From Bradyrhizobium sp. CCGE-LA001 (lineage in GTDB: Bacteria; Pseudomonadota; Alphaproteobacteria; Rhizobiales; Xanthobacteraceae), in NCBI RefSeq assembly GCF_000296215.2, contig NZ_CP013949.1, positions 310,001 through 374,000 of the forward strand: a DNA stretch of 64,000 nt, given 5' to 3'. The translations under genes were made by a program, and so were the position numbers. The notes beneath the pieces were generated by a model that did no database searches, was not told where the DNA came from, and saw only the letters and a program-made list of their open reading frames with translations. Positions 25,715-34,612 of this stretch are shown here, piece after piece (position 1 is the stretch's first letter; the number at the start of each line of letters is the position of its first letter).

Positions 25715-27841
25715 TTACTGCCGCGGCGGTGGTGCCGCGTTGGCCTGGTCGCCATTGAGCAGCGGCGTGATGCGGCGGACGGTGACGCGCCGGTTGATCA
25801 GGCTCGGACCCTGGCTCTGCTCCTTCAGGTATTGCTCGCCATAGCCCTGCGACGTCAGGTTCTCCGCCGGCACGTTGAACTGCTGGGTCAGCAATTCGGC
25901 TGCAGCCTGCGCGCGGCGGTCCGACAGTGACAGATTGTCGACCTCGTTGCCGACCGCGTCGGTGTGGCCCTCGATCAGGAACACCTCCTGTGGGTTGGCC
26001 TGGATCGCCTGGTTGATGCCATCGGCGATCACCTGCAGCCGCGCCGCCTGATCCGGCGGAATGGTCCACGATCCCGTCTCGAAGTTGATCGTGTTGACAT
26101 CGATGCTCGGCATCTGCATGCGAACGTTCGGGCTGTAGCGGATCTCGTCGAGCGAGTAGCGCCGATCGATCCGCTGTACCGGCGGGGCCCGCATCGTGTC
26201 GTAGATCACCTGCGGCGGTGCCTCTTGGGCGTCGACGATGTAGCGATCATAGGGGATGCTGACCACCGGCGGCGGCACGTCGACGTAGAAGCCGCCGACC
26301 GCCCGCGGATCGCGGTAGGTGTTGTCGATGATCACGATCTCACGCCCGCGAGGATCCCTGCGGATGCGCCGCATCAGCCGCCCGTCGGTACCGACGACAG
26401 TGATGATCTCGCTGCCATCTGGACGGATCACGACCGTGCGGGTCTCGCCGCCGACGGTGTCGGTGCGAATGTCGCGGGCGCCATAGCGGAAGCGATAGAG
26501 GTCGTTGCCGCGGACATAGGCCTGCCCGCCCGGATCGCGGACGATGATCCGGTCCGGCTCGGTGTAGACGGTGCGGCCGCCTTCGATGGTCTCCCGTCGC
26601 TGGCCGTGGATGTCGGCGATGGTCGCGCCGATCACGGCACCGGCCACCACGCCCGCACCGATCGCGAGCGGCGTCAGATCACGCTGCGGGGGACGTGGCG
26701 GTGGCGGTAGCGGTGCTGCGACCGTTGGCGCGGCCCGGAAAGCCGGCGCGACCGTCGGTGGCCTGTATTGTGCCCTGTCCGGCGGCGGCGCGGCGGCCGG
26801 CGTGCCGGGGACGACGGTCGGGGCTGCGGCGCCGGCGGGAGGCGCCGGGGGCCGGGGCGGGGCGCCAGCCTGCGGAGCCGCAGCCGGAGCTCCGGCTGCG
26901 GGCGCGCCGGCAGGAGGTGTTCCACCCTGTTGGCCGGGGGCAGGCGTTGCCGTCGGCGCCGGGGCTACGCCCGGTGCCGGTGCTGCGCCGGGACGTCCGG
27001 CTGGCGGAGTCGGGGTGCTGCCGGGCGCCGGGGTGGCCGTCGGAGCGGGCGGTGCGCCGGGAGCCGGCGTCGGCGATCCCGCAGCCGGAGGCGTGCCGGG
27101 ACGTACGCCGGGCGGAGGTGCACCCGGACGGCCCGGCGGTGGCGCGGGGGGCGTGCTGCCGGGAGCCGGGGTCGCGGTCGGTGCGGGAGACGTTGCCGGT
27201 GCAGGCGTGGTCGCCGGCGCAGGTGCACCTGGACGCGCCGGTGGCGCGGCTGTCGGAGCAGGGGGTGTCGCCGTCGGCGCAGGCGTCGGCCGTCCTGCAG
27301 GACCCGCTGCGGGAGGCGGCGGAGGCGGAGGTGGCGTCGGGGCCGGCCGTGCGGCGGGCGGCGGCGCGGGAGGCGTGCGCTGCTGGGGAGCTGCGGCGGG
27401 AGGCGGTGCTGGCGGCGTGGGAGCCGGGCGTGCGGCGGGTGGAGCATGCTGCTGCGGGGCCGCGGCCGGTGGCGGCGCGGGCTGCTTCGGAGCAGCAGGC
27501 GGCGGAGGTGGCGGCGGCGGAGCCGGACGGGCCGCAGGTGGGGGCGGCTGTGGCGGCGGAGCCGGACGAGCTGCGGGCGGGGGTGGCGGCGGCGCAGCCG
27601 GGCGCGGCGGCGCGGCAGCCGGCGGCGGCGCAGCGGGCGGAGGTGCGGCCGGGCGTGCCGGTGCCGCGGGCGGAGCTGCCGCAGGCGGTCCCTTCGGAGG
27701 CTGCTTCGCTTTTTGGTCAGCCTCAGGCTGGGCCTGGGCGACAACGAGCGGCGGCGCACTTTGCGCATGCGATGCGGAGCTTGCGAATTGCATCGCGGTG
27801 AGAGCCGTCGTTGCAAGCAGCACGAGACGAAGGTTGGTCAT
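25715..27841 (-). CDS. OmpA-family protein with very long Pro/Ala-rich region
   Basis: A 708-residue secreted protein. Signal peptide (MTNLRLVLLATTALTAMQFA, then SSASHAQ). Residues from about 35 to 365 form low-complexity Pro/Ala-rich sequence, with repeated PPAARPAPPP and PGAPAPATTPAP-like blocks. A short membrane-like glycine stretch (LAIGAGVVAGAVIGATIADI) follows, then a DUF-like region and a C-terminal OmpA peptidoglycan-binding domain (IDVNTINFETGSWTIPPDQA, FLIEGHTDAVGNEVDNLSLS, LSDRRAQAAAELL). The long linker may span the periplasm. Its start matches the plus-strand tool's minus frame ATG at 27841. Not a fused protein by domain logic; function as an envelope anchor is inferred. Confidence 0.9.
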   Translation of the reverse strand: MTNLRLVLLATTALTAMQFASSASHAQSAPPLVVAQAQPEADQKAKQPPKGPPAAAPPAAPARPAAPPPAAPPPAAAPPRPAAPPPPPPAARPAPPPQPPPPAARPAPPPPPPPPAAPKQPAPPPAAAPQQHAPPAARPAPTPPAPPPAAAPQQRTPPAPPPAARPAPTPPPPPPPPAAGPAGRPTPAPTATPPAPTAAPPARPGAPAPATTPAPATSPAPTATPAPGSTPPAPPPGRPGAPPPGVRPGTPPAAGSPTPAPGAPPAPTATPAPGSTPTPPAGRPGAAPAPGVAPAPTATPAPGQQGGTPPAGAPAAGAPAAAPQAGAPPRPPAPPAGAAAPTVVPGTPAAAPPPDRAQYRPPTVAPAFRAAPTVAAPLPPPPRPPQRDLTPLAIGAGVVAGAVIGATIADIHGQRRETIEGGRTVYTEPDRIIVRDPGGQAYVRGNDLYRFRYGARDIRTDTVGGETRTVVIRPDGSEIITVVGTDGRLMRRIRRDPRGREIVIIDNTYRDPRAVGGFYVDVPPPVVSIPYDRYIVDAQEAPPQVIYDTMRAPPVQRIDRRYSLDEIRYSPNVRMQMPSIDVNTINFETGSWTIPPDQAARLQVIADGINQAIQANPQEVFLIEGHTDAVGNEVDNLSLSDRRAQAAAELLTQQFNVPAENLTSQGYGEQYLKEQSQGPSLINRRVTVRRITPLLNGDQANAAPPPRQ

Positions 27842-28027
27842 GGTGGTGAACTTCCCCGGAAGGTTCTTTGACGAAGTGTCGAGATGAACAGCTACGCGTT
27901 AGGCCGCATTGTGGCGGGCGAAGAAGTCGCGGCCCGATTTATTTCTGCACGCAAATAACCTCACTATGGTGACGTTCATTGCGCATTCAGACGCAGGTTG
28001 CAATCGCCTCACATGTGATCGCTCGCC

Positions 28028-28270
28028 TCAGACCTGATCCCGCGGCGAACGCGCGTCCGTCGCGGGATTCGGTGTAAGCGGTCCGTTGGGTCCGCGCGAT
28101 GGAATCTCTTCAGGCACGCGCCCCGGCAACTCGTCGGGACGCGGTGATTCGCCTGGCTCGCGCACCGGCGGCGCGATTTCGGGCTGCGGATTGCCGGGCG
28201 GAATTCCCGGCGGCGGCTCGGTCGGAGTGCCCGGCGTTGACGGCGGTATCTCGGGCGGCTCTATCGGCAT
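28028..28270 (-). CDS. Small proline-rich protein, function unknown
   Basis: An 80-residue, strikingly Pro-rich polypeptide (MPIEPPEIPPSTPGTPTEPP and onward), with few hydrophobic residues and no signal peptide or membrane segment. The ATG at 28270 overlaps the stop of the upstream pyridoxamine-oxidase-like gene by one base (TGATG), so co-translation is plausible; a GTG one codon earlier is an alternative start. No family is recognised, and low-complexity composition keeps confidence moderate. Confidence 0.55.
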   Translation of the reverse strand: MPIEPPEIPPSTPGTPTEPPPGIPPGNPQPEIAPPVREPGESPRPDELPGRVPEEIPSRGPNGPLTPNPATDARSPRDQV

Positions 28271-28755
28271 CACATCGAAACCTTGCGGTTATCGCCGAGG
28301 TCGGGACGCGTGTTAGTCACCGCCGCGGCAGCCATCTTCACGTACGAGATCACTGTGCCGGGTGAATCCCAGAACTCGGCATCGTCAGGCGTCACCTTGA
28401 GCACGCGGATGTTTGGATCCTCCGCAGAGTCCCACCACGCCTTGGCCGGCGTCGAGAACAATTCCTTGATCTTCGCACGGTCGTTGGAGACGACGGCAGC
28501 GCCGGTCAATGAGACGTATTTCTGGCTGCTCGCATCCGCGAACGACAGGTTGATGGAGGGATACCTCGCGATCTCTTCATCCTTGTGATGCCGCGCGTCG
28601 GTAAGGAAAAAGATCGTGTTCGCGTCGCGGTCAAGATGAGCGCTCATCGGCCGCGCGCGCAGCTTGTCGCCGTCGCGCGTCACCAGCATTGCGAAGCCGA
28701 TCTTCTTCATCAGCTCCCAGGCACGGTCGACGTCGCGGGAATTGTCGTTGGCCAT
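28270..28755 (-). CDS. Pyridoxamine 5'-phosphate oxidase family protein (general stress protein 26-like)
   Basis: A 161-residue split-barrel flavin-binding protein. The core segments are FAMLVTRDGDKLRARPMSAH, TIFFLTDARHHKDEEIARYP, INLSFADASSQKYVSLTGAA and KAWWDSAEDPNIRVLKVTPD, which follow the GS26-like subgroup of the PNPOx superfamily. Such proteins bind FMN, FAD or heme and usually have an unknown substrate. It is transcribed ahead of the small Pro-rich gene. Confidence 0.88.
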   Translation of the reverse strand: MANDNSRDVDRAWELMKKIGFAMLVTRDGDKLRARPMSAHLDRDANTIFFLTDARHHKDEEIARYPSINLSFADASSQKYVSLTGAAVVSNDRAKIKELFSTPAKAWWDSAEDPNIRVLKVTPDDAEFWDSPGTVISYVKMAAAAVTNTRPDLGDNRKVSM

Positions 28756-28818
28756 ATCGTGCTCCTATTGCAAGCGACGATAACGGCCTGCAGAGAGCGA
28801 GGTTCCCCGAAACCCCGC

Positions 28819-29205
28819 CTATTCCGGTGCGTGGCAGACGGCCTCGATGTTGTGGCCATCAGGATCGAGCACGAACGCGCCGTAATAGTTCGCATGGTAA
28901 TGCGGGCGAATGCCGGGCGGGCCGTTGTCGCGCCCACCCGCCGCCATCGCCGCCTTGTAGAACGCGTCCACCGTGGCGCGGTCTTCGGCGCGAATGGCGA
29001 TGTGCACCGGCTTGTTCATCGCGCCTTCCGCGCCGAACCAGAAGTCCGGCTTGCCGTCGGCGCCAAAGCCAGCGGCCGCGGCGTGCCCGGTCTGCTCCGC
29101 CGTCACCTCCATGATCAGGCCGTAGCCGAGCGGCGCCAGCGCCTTGGTGTAGAACGCCTTGGCGCGCTCGTAGTCAGAGACCGAGAAGCCCAGATGGTCG
29201 ATCAT
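28819..29205 (-). CDS. VOC family (glyoxalase/bleomycin resistance-like) protein
   Basis: A 128-residue protein with the paired beta-alpha-beta-beta-beta modules of the vicinal-oxygen-chelate fold. It opens MIDHLGFSVSDYERAKAFYT, with a His metal ligand, and closes YHANYYGAFVLDPDGHNIEA, with a second His and Glu ligand in the usual region. Family members include glyoxalases, dioxygenases and antibiotic-binding proteins; the substrate is not evident. It is separated from neighbours by short gaps. Confidence 0.9.
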   Translation of the reverse strand: MIDHLGFSVSDYERAKAFYTKALAPLGYGLIMEVTAEQTGHAAAAGFGADGKPDFWFGAEGAMNKPVHIAIRAEDRATVDAFYKAAMAAGGRDNGPPGIRPHYHANYYGAFVLDPDGHNIEAVCHAPE

Positions 29206-29229
29206 CGCTGCCTCCGTTGTTCGCTTCCG

Positions 29230-30069
29230 TCAGCGCGACAGGAACGTATTGCTCCGCGTCTTGCGCACGATGGCAAAGCCGCGCGCGACCATGTCGGCAA
29301 TACAGTCCTGCTGCCATTCGTTCTGTGACAGGTGCTCGATGACGACCGCGCGCGGCCACAGCGATGGCGGCGCGTCGCGGAAGAAGCCGATCAGCACGCG
29401 GTCCTCGAAGCCTTCGACATCGATCTTGAGCGCATCGACCTGTGTGACGCCTGCCTCGTCGAGAATGCGCGTCAGGCGCAGCGATGGTACCTTGATCGCG
29501 TCGGCGCTGGCGGAGCCGGTGACGACGTGGGTGGCGCCGAGATTGCCGCCGCCGCTCTCGATCATCAGCTCGCCGTCGTTGTCACCGGCAGCCGCCTGCA
29601 CCAGGCGCACCTGCGTTGCATGCGAGGCGGCGTGATTGAATGCCAGCCGCCCATATGTGAGGGGATGCGGCTCGATCGCGACGACCTTGCCGTTGGCGCC
29701 GACCTGCCGCGCCATCACCAGCGCGAAGGTGCCGACATTGGCGCCGACATCGACGAATGTGCCGCCCACTGGCGTGTGCTGGCGCAGGAAATCGAGCTCG
29801 TCGAGATTGTAGTCTGGATTGAACAGCGCGCCGCGCTCGGTCGCGCTGCCCTGGTGATAGAGACGAAACGAGGCCCCTTGGTACTGCACGTCGACCGGGC
29901 CGCCACGCAGCAAATTGACCAGCCGCGACATCCACGGCCGGAACGCGCCGCGCTTCAACCCCGATCGCGTCGCGAGGCTGATGATCGCGGCCTGCGCGGC
30001 GTTCGGCGCAAACGCGCCGAACGGCGCGGACGAAGGGGCGTTGTCGGGCGTCAAGCAGGCGATCCTCAT
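29230..30069 (-). CDS. FkbM family methyltransferase
   Basis: A 279-residue SAM-dependent methyltransferase. The SAM-binding motif I is GGTFVDVGANVGTFALVMAR and post-I is VVAIEPHPLTYGRLAFN; the FkbM-typical later segment is DALKIDVEGFEDRVLIGFFR. FkbM proteins commonly O-methylate sugars or small molecules, and in rhizobia often occur near polysaccharide genes, but no such genes are adjacent here. The N-terminal 40 residues are less conserved, so the start could be further downstream. Confidence 0.87.
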   Translation of the reverse strand: MRIACLTPDNAPSSAPFGAFAPNAAQAAIISLATRSGLKRGAFRPWMSRLVNLLRGGPVDVQYQGASFRLYHQGSATERGALFNPDYNLDELDFLRQHTPVGGTFVDVGANVGTFALVMARQVGANGKVVAIEPHPLTYGRLAFNHAASHATQVRLVQAAAGDNDGELMIESGGGNLGATHVVTGSASADAIKVPSLRLTRILDEAGVTQVDALKIDVEGFEDRVLIGFFRDAPPSLWPRAVVIEHLSQNEWQQDCIADMVARGFAIVRKTRSNTFLSR

Positions 30070-30117
30070 TGCAGGCGGCGCATGAATAGCCGGTTTTGAT
30101 GAGAGCTACAATTTCGG

Positions 30118-30269
30118 CGTCGTCCCAGGGCGCGCAGCGAACCCGGGACCCATAATCACTGGGCGGAGTTTGACACGAGATGCCCACTCCGAGTCTTCGC
30201 ACAAGTTCTCCCTTGGGGGTATGGGTCCCGGATTTGCGCGCGCTTGTGGCGCGCTTGTCCGGGACGACA
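30118..30269. repeat. Long dispersed palindromic repeat (gtcccgg/gggacccat type)
   Basis: An imperfect 150-base palindrome with left arm gtcgtcccagggcgcgcagc and acccgggacccat, and right arm atgggtcccggatttgcgcg and gcgcttgtccgggacgac. It fills the space before the ABC exporter stop at 30279. Similar elements: 55891-56026 and 62831-62950. Confidence 0.82.
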
Positions 30270-30278
30270 GAGAGAGCG

Positions 30279-32234
30279 CTACGCCGCCTTCTTCGGGGCC
30301 TTGCGCTGGCGCAGGAATCGCCCGAGCAGCTTGCGCCTGCCCTTGCGTGGGATCAGGTCGACGTCGCTGACGAGCTTGGCGCCGCCCTTGCGACGCTCCA
30401 GCACGATCTTGCGGCTGTGGAAGGCCTCCAGCTCGGCGCGGTGCGCGACGCTGACGATGGTCGCATTGGGCAAGGCGTCGGTGACCATCTTCATCATGCT
30501 GTCCTGGCTCTTCTCGTCGAGCGCGGAGGTGGCCTCATCGAGCACGATGATGTCGGGTTTGTGCAGCAGCAGCCGGGCGAAGGCGAGGCGCTGCTTCTCG
30601 CCGCCGGATAGCGTCTGGTCCCACGGCGCTTCCTCCTCGATCTTCTCCTTGAGATGATCGAGGCCGACCTTGTGCAGGGCCTCGCTGATCTCCTCAATCG
30701 TCCAATCCTCGGCCGCGCCCGGATACGCCACTGCACGGCGCAGGGATCCCGAGGGCACGTAAGGCCGTTGCGGCAGCATGAACAGCCGACGGTCGGGATG
30801 GAAATTGACGCTGCCGCCGCCCCAGGGCCAGAGGCCGGCGATGGCGCGCACCAGCGTGCTCTTGCCGGTGCCGGATTCGCCGGCGACCAGGAGCCGCTCG
30901 CCGGGTTCGATCACCACTTCGGTCTCGCCGACCACGGCCGTGCCATCGTCGAGCGTGACCGAGAGGTCCTTCAACTCCAGCATGGCCTCGTTGCTGGTCT
31001 CGCCGCGCTTGATGCGGCCAAGGCCATCGCCCTGCTCGGCGCGTTCGAGGCCGTCGAGCGACATCATCAGCGAGGCGATGCGGCGCGCGCAGGCATTCCA
31101 GTCGGCGAGCCGCGGATAATTGTCGACCAGCCAGCCGAATGCACTCTGCACGATGGTGAAGGCAGAGGCCGCCTGCATCACCTGTCCGAGCGTCATGCTG
31201 CCGTCGAGGAATTTTGGCGCGCAGAGCAGGAGAGGCACCACGGGCGCCACGAGGCTGGAGCCCTGCGAGACCAGCGTGGTGCGCATGTGTTGGCCCGCGA
31301 GTCGTGCCCATTGCTTGAGCACGCCAGTGAAATTGCGGTCGATGCCGCCGCGCTCTTCTTCTTCGCCGCCGAGCAGCGCGATGCTCTCGCCGTTTTCGCG
31401 CACGCGCGTCAGCGTGTAGCGGAAATCGGCCTCGGCCTGGTTCTTGGCCTCGGACACCTGCACGAAGCGGCGGCCGATCACGACGATCGAGCCGGAGGCG
31501 ATCGCAGCGTAGACGATCGCGGCAATCACCAGGAAGCCGGGAATGGTGATGCTCGCGCCGCCGAGGGTGACGGTGAGCGCGCCGCCGATGGTCCAGAGCA
31601 CGACGATGAAGGTCACGGCAGACAGCAGCGCAGAGGTCACGCCGGCGAGGAAATCGACCGGCGAGTCCGTCGCGATGCGCAGGTCTTCGGCGATCCGGTA
31701 TTCCGGATTCTTGTGGTCGCCCCCGACGAGATTGAGCTGGTAGTAGCGTCCGTTGGTAAGCCAGCGCGTCAGCACGCTGCTCGTGAGCCAGGCGCGCCAG
31801 CGCCGCTGGATGCTCATGCGCGCGAACACCTGCGCGACGGCGAGCACGATGCTGCCGATCGCGAGCGGGAAGAACAGCGCCGTGAGATGGAAGACGCTGG
31901 CCGCATCGCGCTTCTCGATGGCGTCGAAGATCTCGCGATTCCAGACATTGATGCCGTACTGGAAGCCGACGGTCAGGACGATCAGCACGCCGAGGCCGAT
32001 CGAGAACGGCCAGGCCAGGCGGTCGCCATGGCGCCCCCAGAAGCCGCGCGCGCTGATCCAGAAGCGTGTCAGCAGATAATCCTTGCGAACCTGCTCGGCT
32101 TCCTCAGGAGACAGTTCGGGATCGGGCTCGACCAGCTCGGGAGGCGGAGGCGCTACGTCATCACCGTTCTCGCCCTTGATCGCGACGATGGGCGGCTTCT
32201 TGTCCTGTTCGCGCTTTGCGGCCCGCTTGTGCAT
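30279..32234 (-). CDS. ABC transporter, SbmA/BacA-like membrane domain fused to ATPase (YddA/BclA type)
   Basis: A 651-residue exporter/importer half-molecule. The membrane part (about residues 50-400) has the ABC_membrane_2 (SbmA/BacA-like) features RKDYLLTRFWISARGFWGRH, INVWNREIFDAIEKRDAASV and NPEYRIAEDLRIATDSPVDF. The ATPase part has Walker A GESGTGKSTLV, the signature LSGGEKQRLAFARLLLHKP and Walker B IIVLDEATSALD. This layout matches the BclA class of Bradyrhizobium, involved in peptide uptake and bacteroid differentiation in legume symbionts, as well as unrelated YddA-like proteins. The function is inferred only. Start 32234 (MHKRAAKRE) is preferred over 32249. Confidence 0.9.
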   Translation of the reverse strand: MHKRAAKREQDKKPPIVAIKGENGDDVAPPPPELVEPDPELSPEEAEQVRKDYLLTRFWISARGFWGRHGDRLAWPFSIGLGVLIVLTVGFQYGINVWNREIFDAIEKRDAASVFHLTALFFPLAIGSIVLAVAQVFARMSIQRRWRAWLTSSVLTRWLTNGRYYQLNLVGGDHKNPEYRIAEDLRIATDSPVDFLAGVTSALLSAVTFIVVLWTIGGALTVTLGGASITIPGFLVIAAIVYAAIASGSIVVIGRRFVQVSEAKNQAEADFRYTLTRVRENGESIALLGGEEEERGGIDRNFTGVLKQWARLAGQHMRTTLVSQGSSLVAPVVPLLLCAPKFLDGSMTLGQVMQAASAFTIVQSAFGWLVDNYPRLADWNACARRIASLMMSLDGLERAEQGDGLGRIKRGETSNEAMLELKDLSVTLDDGTAVVGETEVVIEPGERLLVAGESGTGKSTLVRAIAGLWPWGGGSVNFHPDRRLFMLPQRPYVPSGSLRRAVAYPGAAEDWTIEEISEALHKVGLDHLKEKIEEEAPWDQTLSGGEKQRLAFARLLLHKPDIIVLDEATSALDEKSQDSMMKMVTDALPNATIVSVAHRAELEAFHSRKIVLERRKGGAKLVSDVDLIPRKGRRKLLGRFLRQRKAPKKAA

Positions 32235-32287
32235 GAGCGGACAACGCAAAGGAAATCAACCGGTTCCCCCCGGTTCCCGGCTCCGAA

Positions 32288-34426
32288 TCACTCGGCGGCG
32301 CCGTCGCGCACGCGCCGCAGCCGCGCGGCCCGGTGCAGAACCCGCGACAATTCCTCGATCGAATAGGGTTTTTGCACGAGATCGAAGCCGACCGCGCCCT
32401 CCTGCGACAGGGCTTGGCTGTAGCCCGTGGTCAGCACGACCGGCACGCCGATGCCGCGCTCGCGGACCGCCTTTGCCAGATCGAGTCCGGTCATGCCCGG
32501 CATCACCACGTCCGAGAACACGACGTCGAAACGATCCGCATCCACCACGAGCTCGGCGAGCGCATCGGTCGCATTGTCGACCAGGGTGATGCTGTAGCCG
32601 AGCTCGGTGAGGCCGTCGGCGGCAAAGTTGGCAAGCTCGAGATTGTCCTCGACCACCAGCACCGACATGCCGCTGCCGGCCACCGCCGGTGCGGTGTTCG
32701 GCGCGTGCCGCTGAGGCAAGAGGTCCCGCGGCACGTGCGGCAAATAGAGCGAGAAGGTGCTGCCCTGCCCCACCTCGCTCGTCACCGTCACCTCGCCGCC
32801 CGATTGCCGGGCAAAGCCGAACACCTGGGAGAGGCCGAGACCGGTGCCGTGACCAACCTGCTTGGTGGTGAAGAACGGCTCGAAGATGCGCCCGAGGCGC
32901 GCTGCCGGAATGCCGACCCCGGTGTCGCTGACGGTGATGCGGACGAAGCCATGGTTGTCCGCGATCGAGGCCGCCGTGCCCGAAATGGCGCTCGTAGCCT
33001 CGACCGCGAAGGTGATCCTGCCCTTGCCCTGCATGGCATCGCGCGCATTGGTCGCCATGTTGATCAGTGCCGTCTCGAACTGGCCGGCATCGGCATTGAC
33101 GAGACAGGGCTCCCCCGGCAGCCGCATCGCGATCTCGATGGCGGGGCCGAGCAGCGTCGCAAGCATGTCGTGGAGCGACTGCATTCGCTGGCCGACGTCG
33201 AACACCTCCGGCTTCAGGGTCTGGCGTCGCGCAAAGGCGAGGAGCTGGGAGGTCAGCTTGGCCGCGCGCGCGACCGAATCCGCGATGGCGGTGATGTAGC
33301 GCTGCCGCCGCTCCTCCGTCAGTTGCGGCCGATTGAGCAGGTCGACCGAGGCACGGATCACGGTGAGCAGATTGTTGAAGTCGTGCGCGACCCCGCCGGT
33401 GAGCTGCCCGAGCGCCTCCAGGCGCTGGCTGTGCTTGAGCGCATCCTCGGCTTCGCGCCGCGCGGCGGCCTCGGCCTGGAGATGCTGGGTGCGGCGGAAT
33501 GCGAAGGCGAGCAGCAGGAACAACAGCGCGGTGGCGGGAATGCCGAACACCAGATGCTGGCCGATGGTGGCGAACCAGCGTGCCCGGATCGCAGAAGTCT
33601 CGAGCCCGGCGCTGACGTAGATCGGATATTCGGCGACGCGCCGGTAGCCGATGCGGCGCTCGATTCCGTCCGACGGCCAGGTCACGGTGATCAGGCCATG
33701 CTCGGGGCTCGACGCGATCTTCTGGCCGACCGGACCGCTTGGATCGAGCCGGAAGTCGCGGTCGAGCCGCGGGAAATGCGCGAGCACGGCGCCGTCAGCG
33801 CGCCCCATCGCGAAGAAGCTGCCGGGATCGGAGCCGATCCTGGCATAGAAGCTCTCGAAATATTCCGGCAGGACCGAGGCCTGGATCACGCCGATGAAAT
33901 GACCGTCGTCGGACTCGCGGCGGCGGCTCATCCCGAAGAAGCGGGCGCCCTGATAGGGCGGACGCGGCGTCAGGGCCGTGCCGATGTAGGTGCCGATGCT
34001 TTGGTCGACATGAGCGTAGAAATAGTCGCGGTCCGCAAAGCCGAGTTGCGGCGGCGGCGAGGCGAGGCTGTTGACCAGCGCCTTTCCGTCTGCATCGAAG
34101 ATCCAGGCCGATTTGAGCTGCGGCAGCGAATCGGCCAGCCGCTTCAGGCGACGGTGCAAAGCCGGTTCGCGCGCGCGGATGGTGTCGTCGGAAAGGCCGC
34201 GCGCGACCTCGCCCAGCTCGGCAAGGCTGCGGTCGATGGTCTCGAACACTTTGAGCGCATGCTCATGCGCGACGTCGAGCGTGCGCTCGATCTCGCGGTC
34301 GGAAGTGTCCTTGGTCGAGGTGAAGGAGATCGCCGAGGCGATAGCGAACAGCGCAATCGGAAGCGCCAGGGATGCCGCCATCATCCACTGCAACAATTTT
34401 AGCGAATTGCGTTGCGCGCCCTGCAC
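32288..34426 (-). CDS. Membrane-bound hybrid sensor histidine kinase
   Basis: A 712-residue sensor. Membrane helix about 15-34, a periplasmic dCache-like region to about residue 285 (DADGKALVNSLASPPPQLGF, DRDYFYAHVD, VYVSAGLETSAI-like), second helix near 292-312, HisKA domain with His348 in GGVAHDFNNLL, HATPase with NATNARDAMQGKGRI-like N box, DTGVGIP and GTGLGLS, then a C-terminal receiver with the phospho-acceptor Asp in FDVVFSDVVMPGMTGL. It lacks a DNA-binding output, so it would pass phosphate to another protein. The signal is probably a small carboxylate-like ligand, as in many dCache sensors. Confidence 0.92.
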   Translation of the reverse strand: MQGAQRNSLKLLQWMMAASLALPIALFAIASAISFTSTKDTSDREIERTLDVAHEHALKVFETIDRSLAELGEVARGLSDDTIRAREPALHRRLKRLADSLPQLKSAWIFDADGKALVNSLASPPPQLGFADRDYFYAHVDQSIGTYIGTALTPRPPYQGARFFGMSRRRESDDGHFIGVIQASVLPEYFESFYARIGSDPGSFFAMGRADGAVLAHFPRLDRDFRLDPSGPVGQKIASSPEHGLITVTWPSDGIERRIGYRRVAEYPIYVSAGLETSAIRARWFATIGQHLVFGIPATALLFLLLAFAFRRTQHLQAEAAARREAEDALKHSQRLEALGQLTGGVAHDFNNLLTVIRASVDLLNRPQLTEERRQRYITAIADSVARAAKLTSQLLAFARRQTLKPEVFDVGQRMQSLHDMLATLLGPAIEIAMRLPGEPCLVNADAGQFETALINMATNARDAMQGKGRITFAVEATSAISGTAASIADNHGFVRITVSDTGVGIPAARLGRIFEPFFTTKQVGHGTGLGLSQVFGFARQSGGEVTVTSEVGQGSTFSLYLPHVPRDLLPQRHAPNTAPAVAGSGMSVLVVEDNLELANFAADGLTELGYSITLVDNATDALAELVVDADRFDVVFSDVVMPGMTGLDLAKAVRERGIGVPVVLTTGYSQALSQEGAVGFDLVQKPYSIEELSRVLHRAARLRRVRDGAAE

Positions 34427-34572
34427 GGCTCCGGTCCCTGACCGGAGCTTAGCGGAGATTCCCGCTCAAAAGGAAGTCGCTTGTGATGGGAACCGGAGGT
34501 TGCAATGTGCCGGTACACCCGCGGCGCTTGGCGGAGGCAAATTCCGCTGCGGCCGGCCCCCATCGTGGAATG

Positions 34573-34593
34573 CCCCGGCCGCTCAGGCCGGGG
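34573..34593 (-). terminator. Possible hairpin downstream of sdhB
   Basis: ccccggcc-gctca-ggccgggg gives a perfect eight-base-pair GC-rich stem 20 bases downstream of the sdhB stop on the minus strand, but it is not followed by a clear T run. It may slow or stop transcription of the sdh operon with Rho, or have an mRNA-protecting role. Confidence 0.4.
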
Positions 34594-34612
34594 GTCGCAG
34601 CACGAATCGCCT

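Noticed and set aside
26571..27887. A Gly/Ala-rich plus-strand frame over the proline-rich part of the OmpA gene
   Set aside because: It is the complement of Pro/Ala codons, ends in poor sequence, and has no start signal.
32333..34402. A 689-codon plus-strand frame antisense to the histidine kinase
   Set aside because: Composition without domains; the minus-strand kinase is complete.
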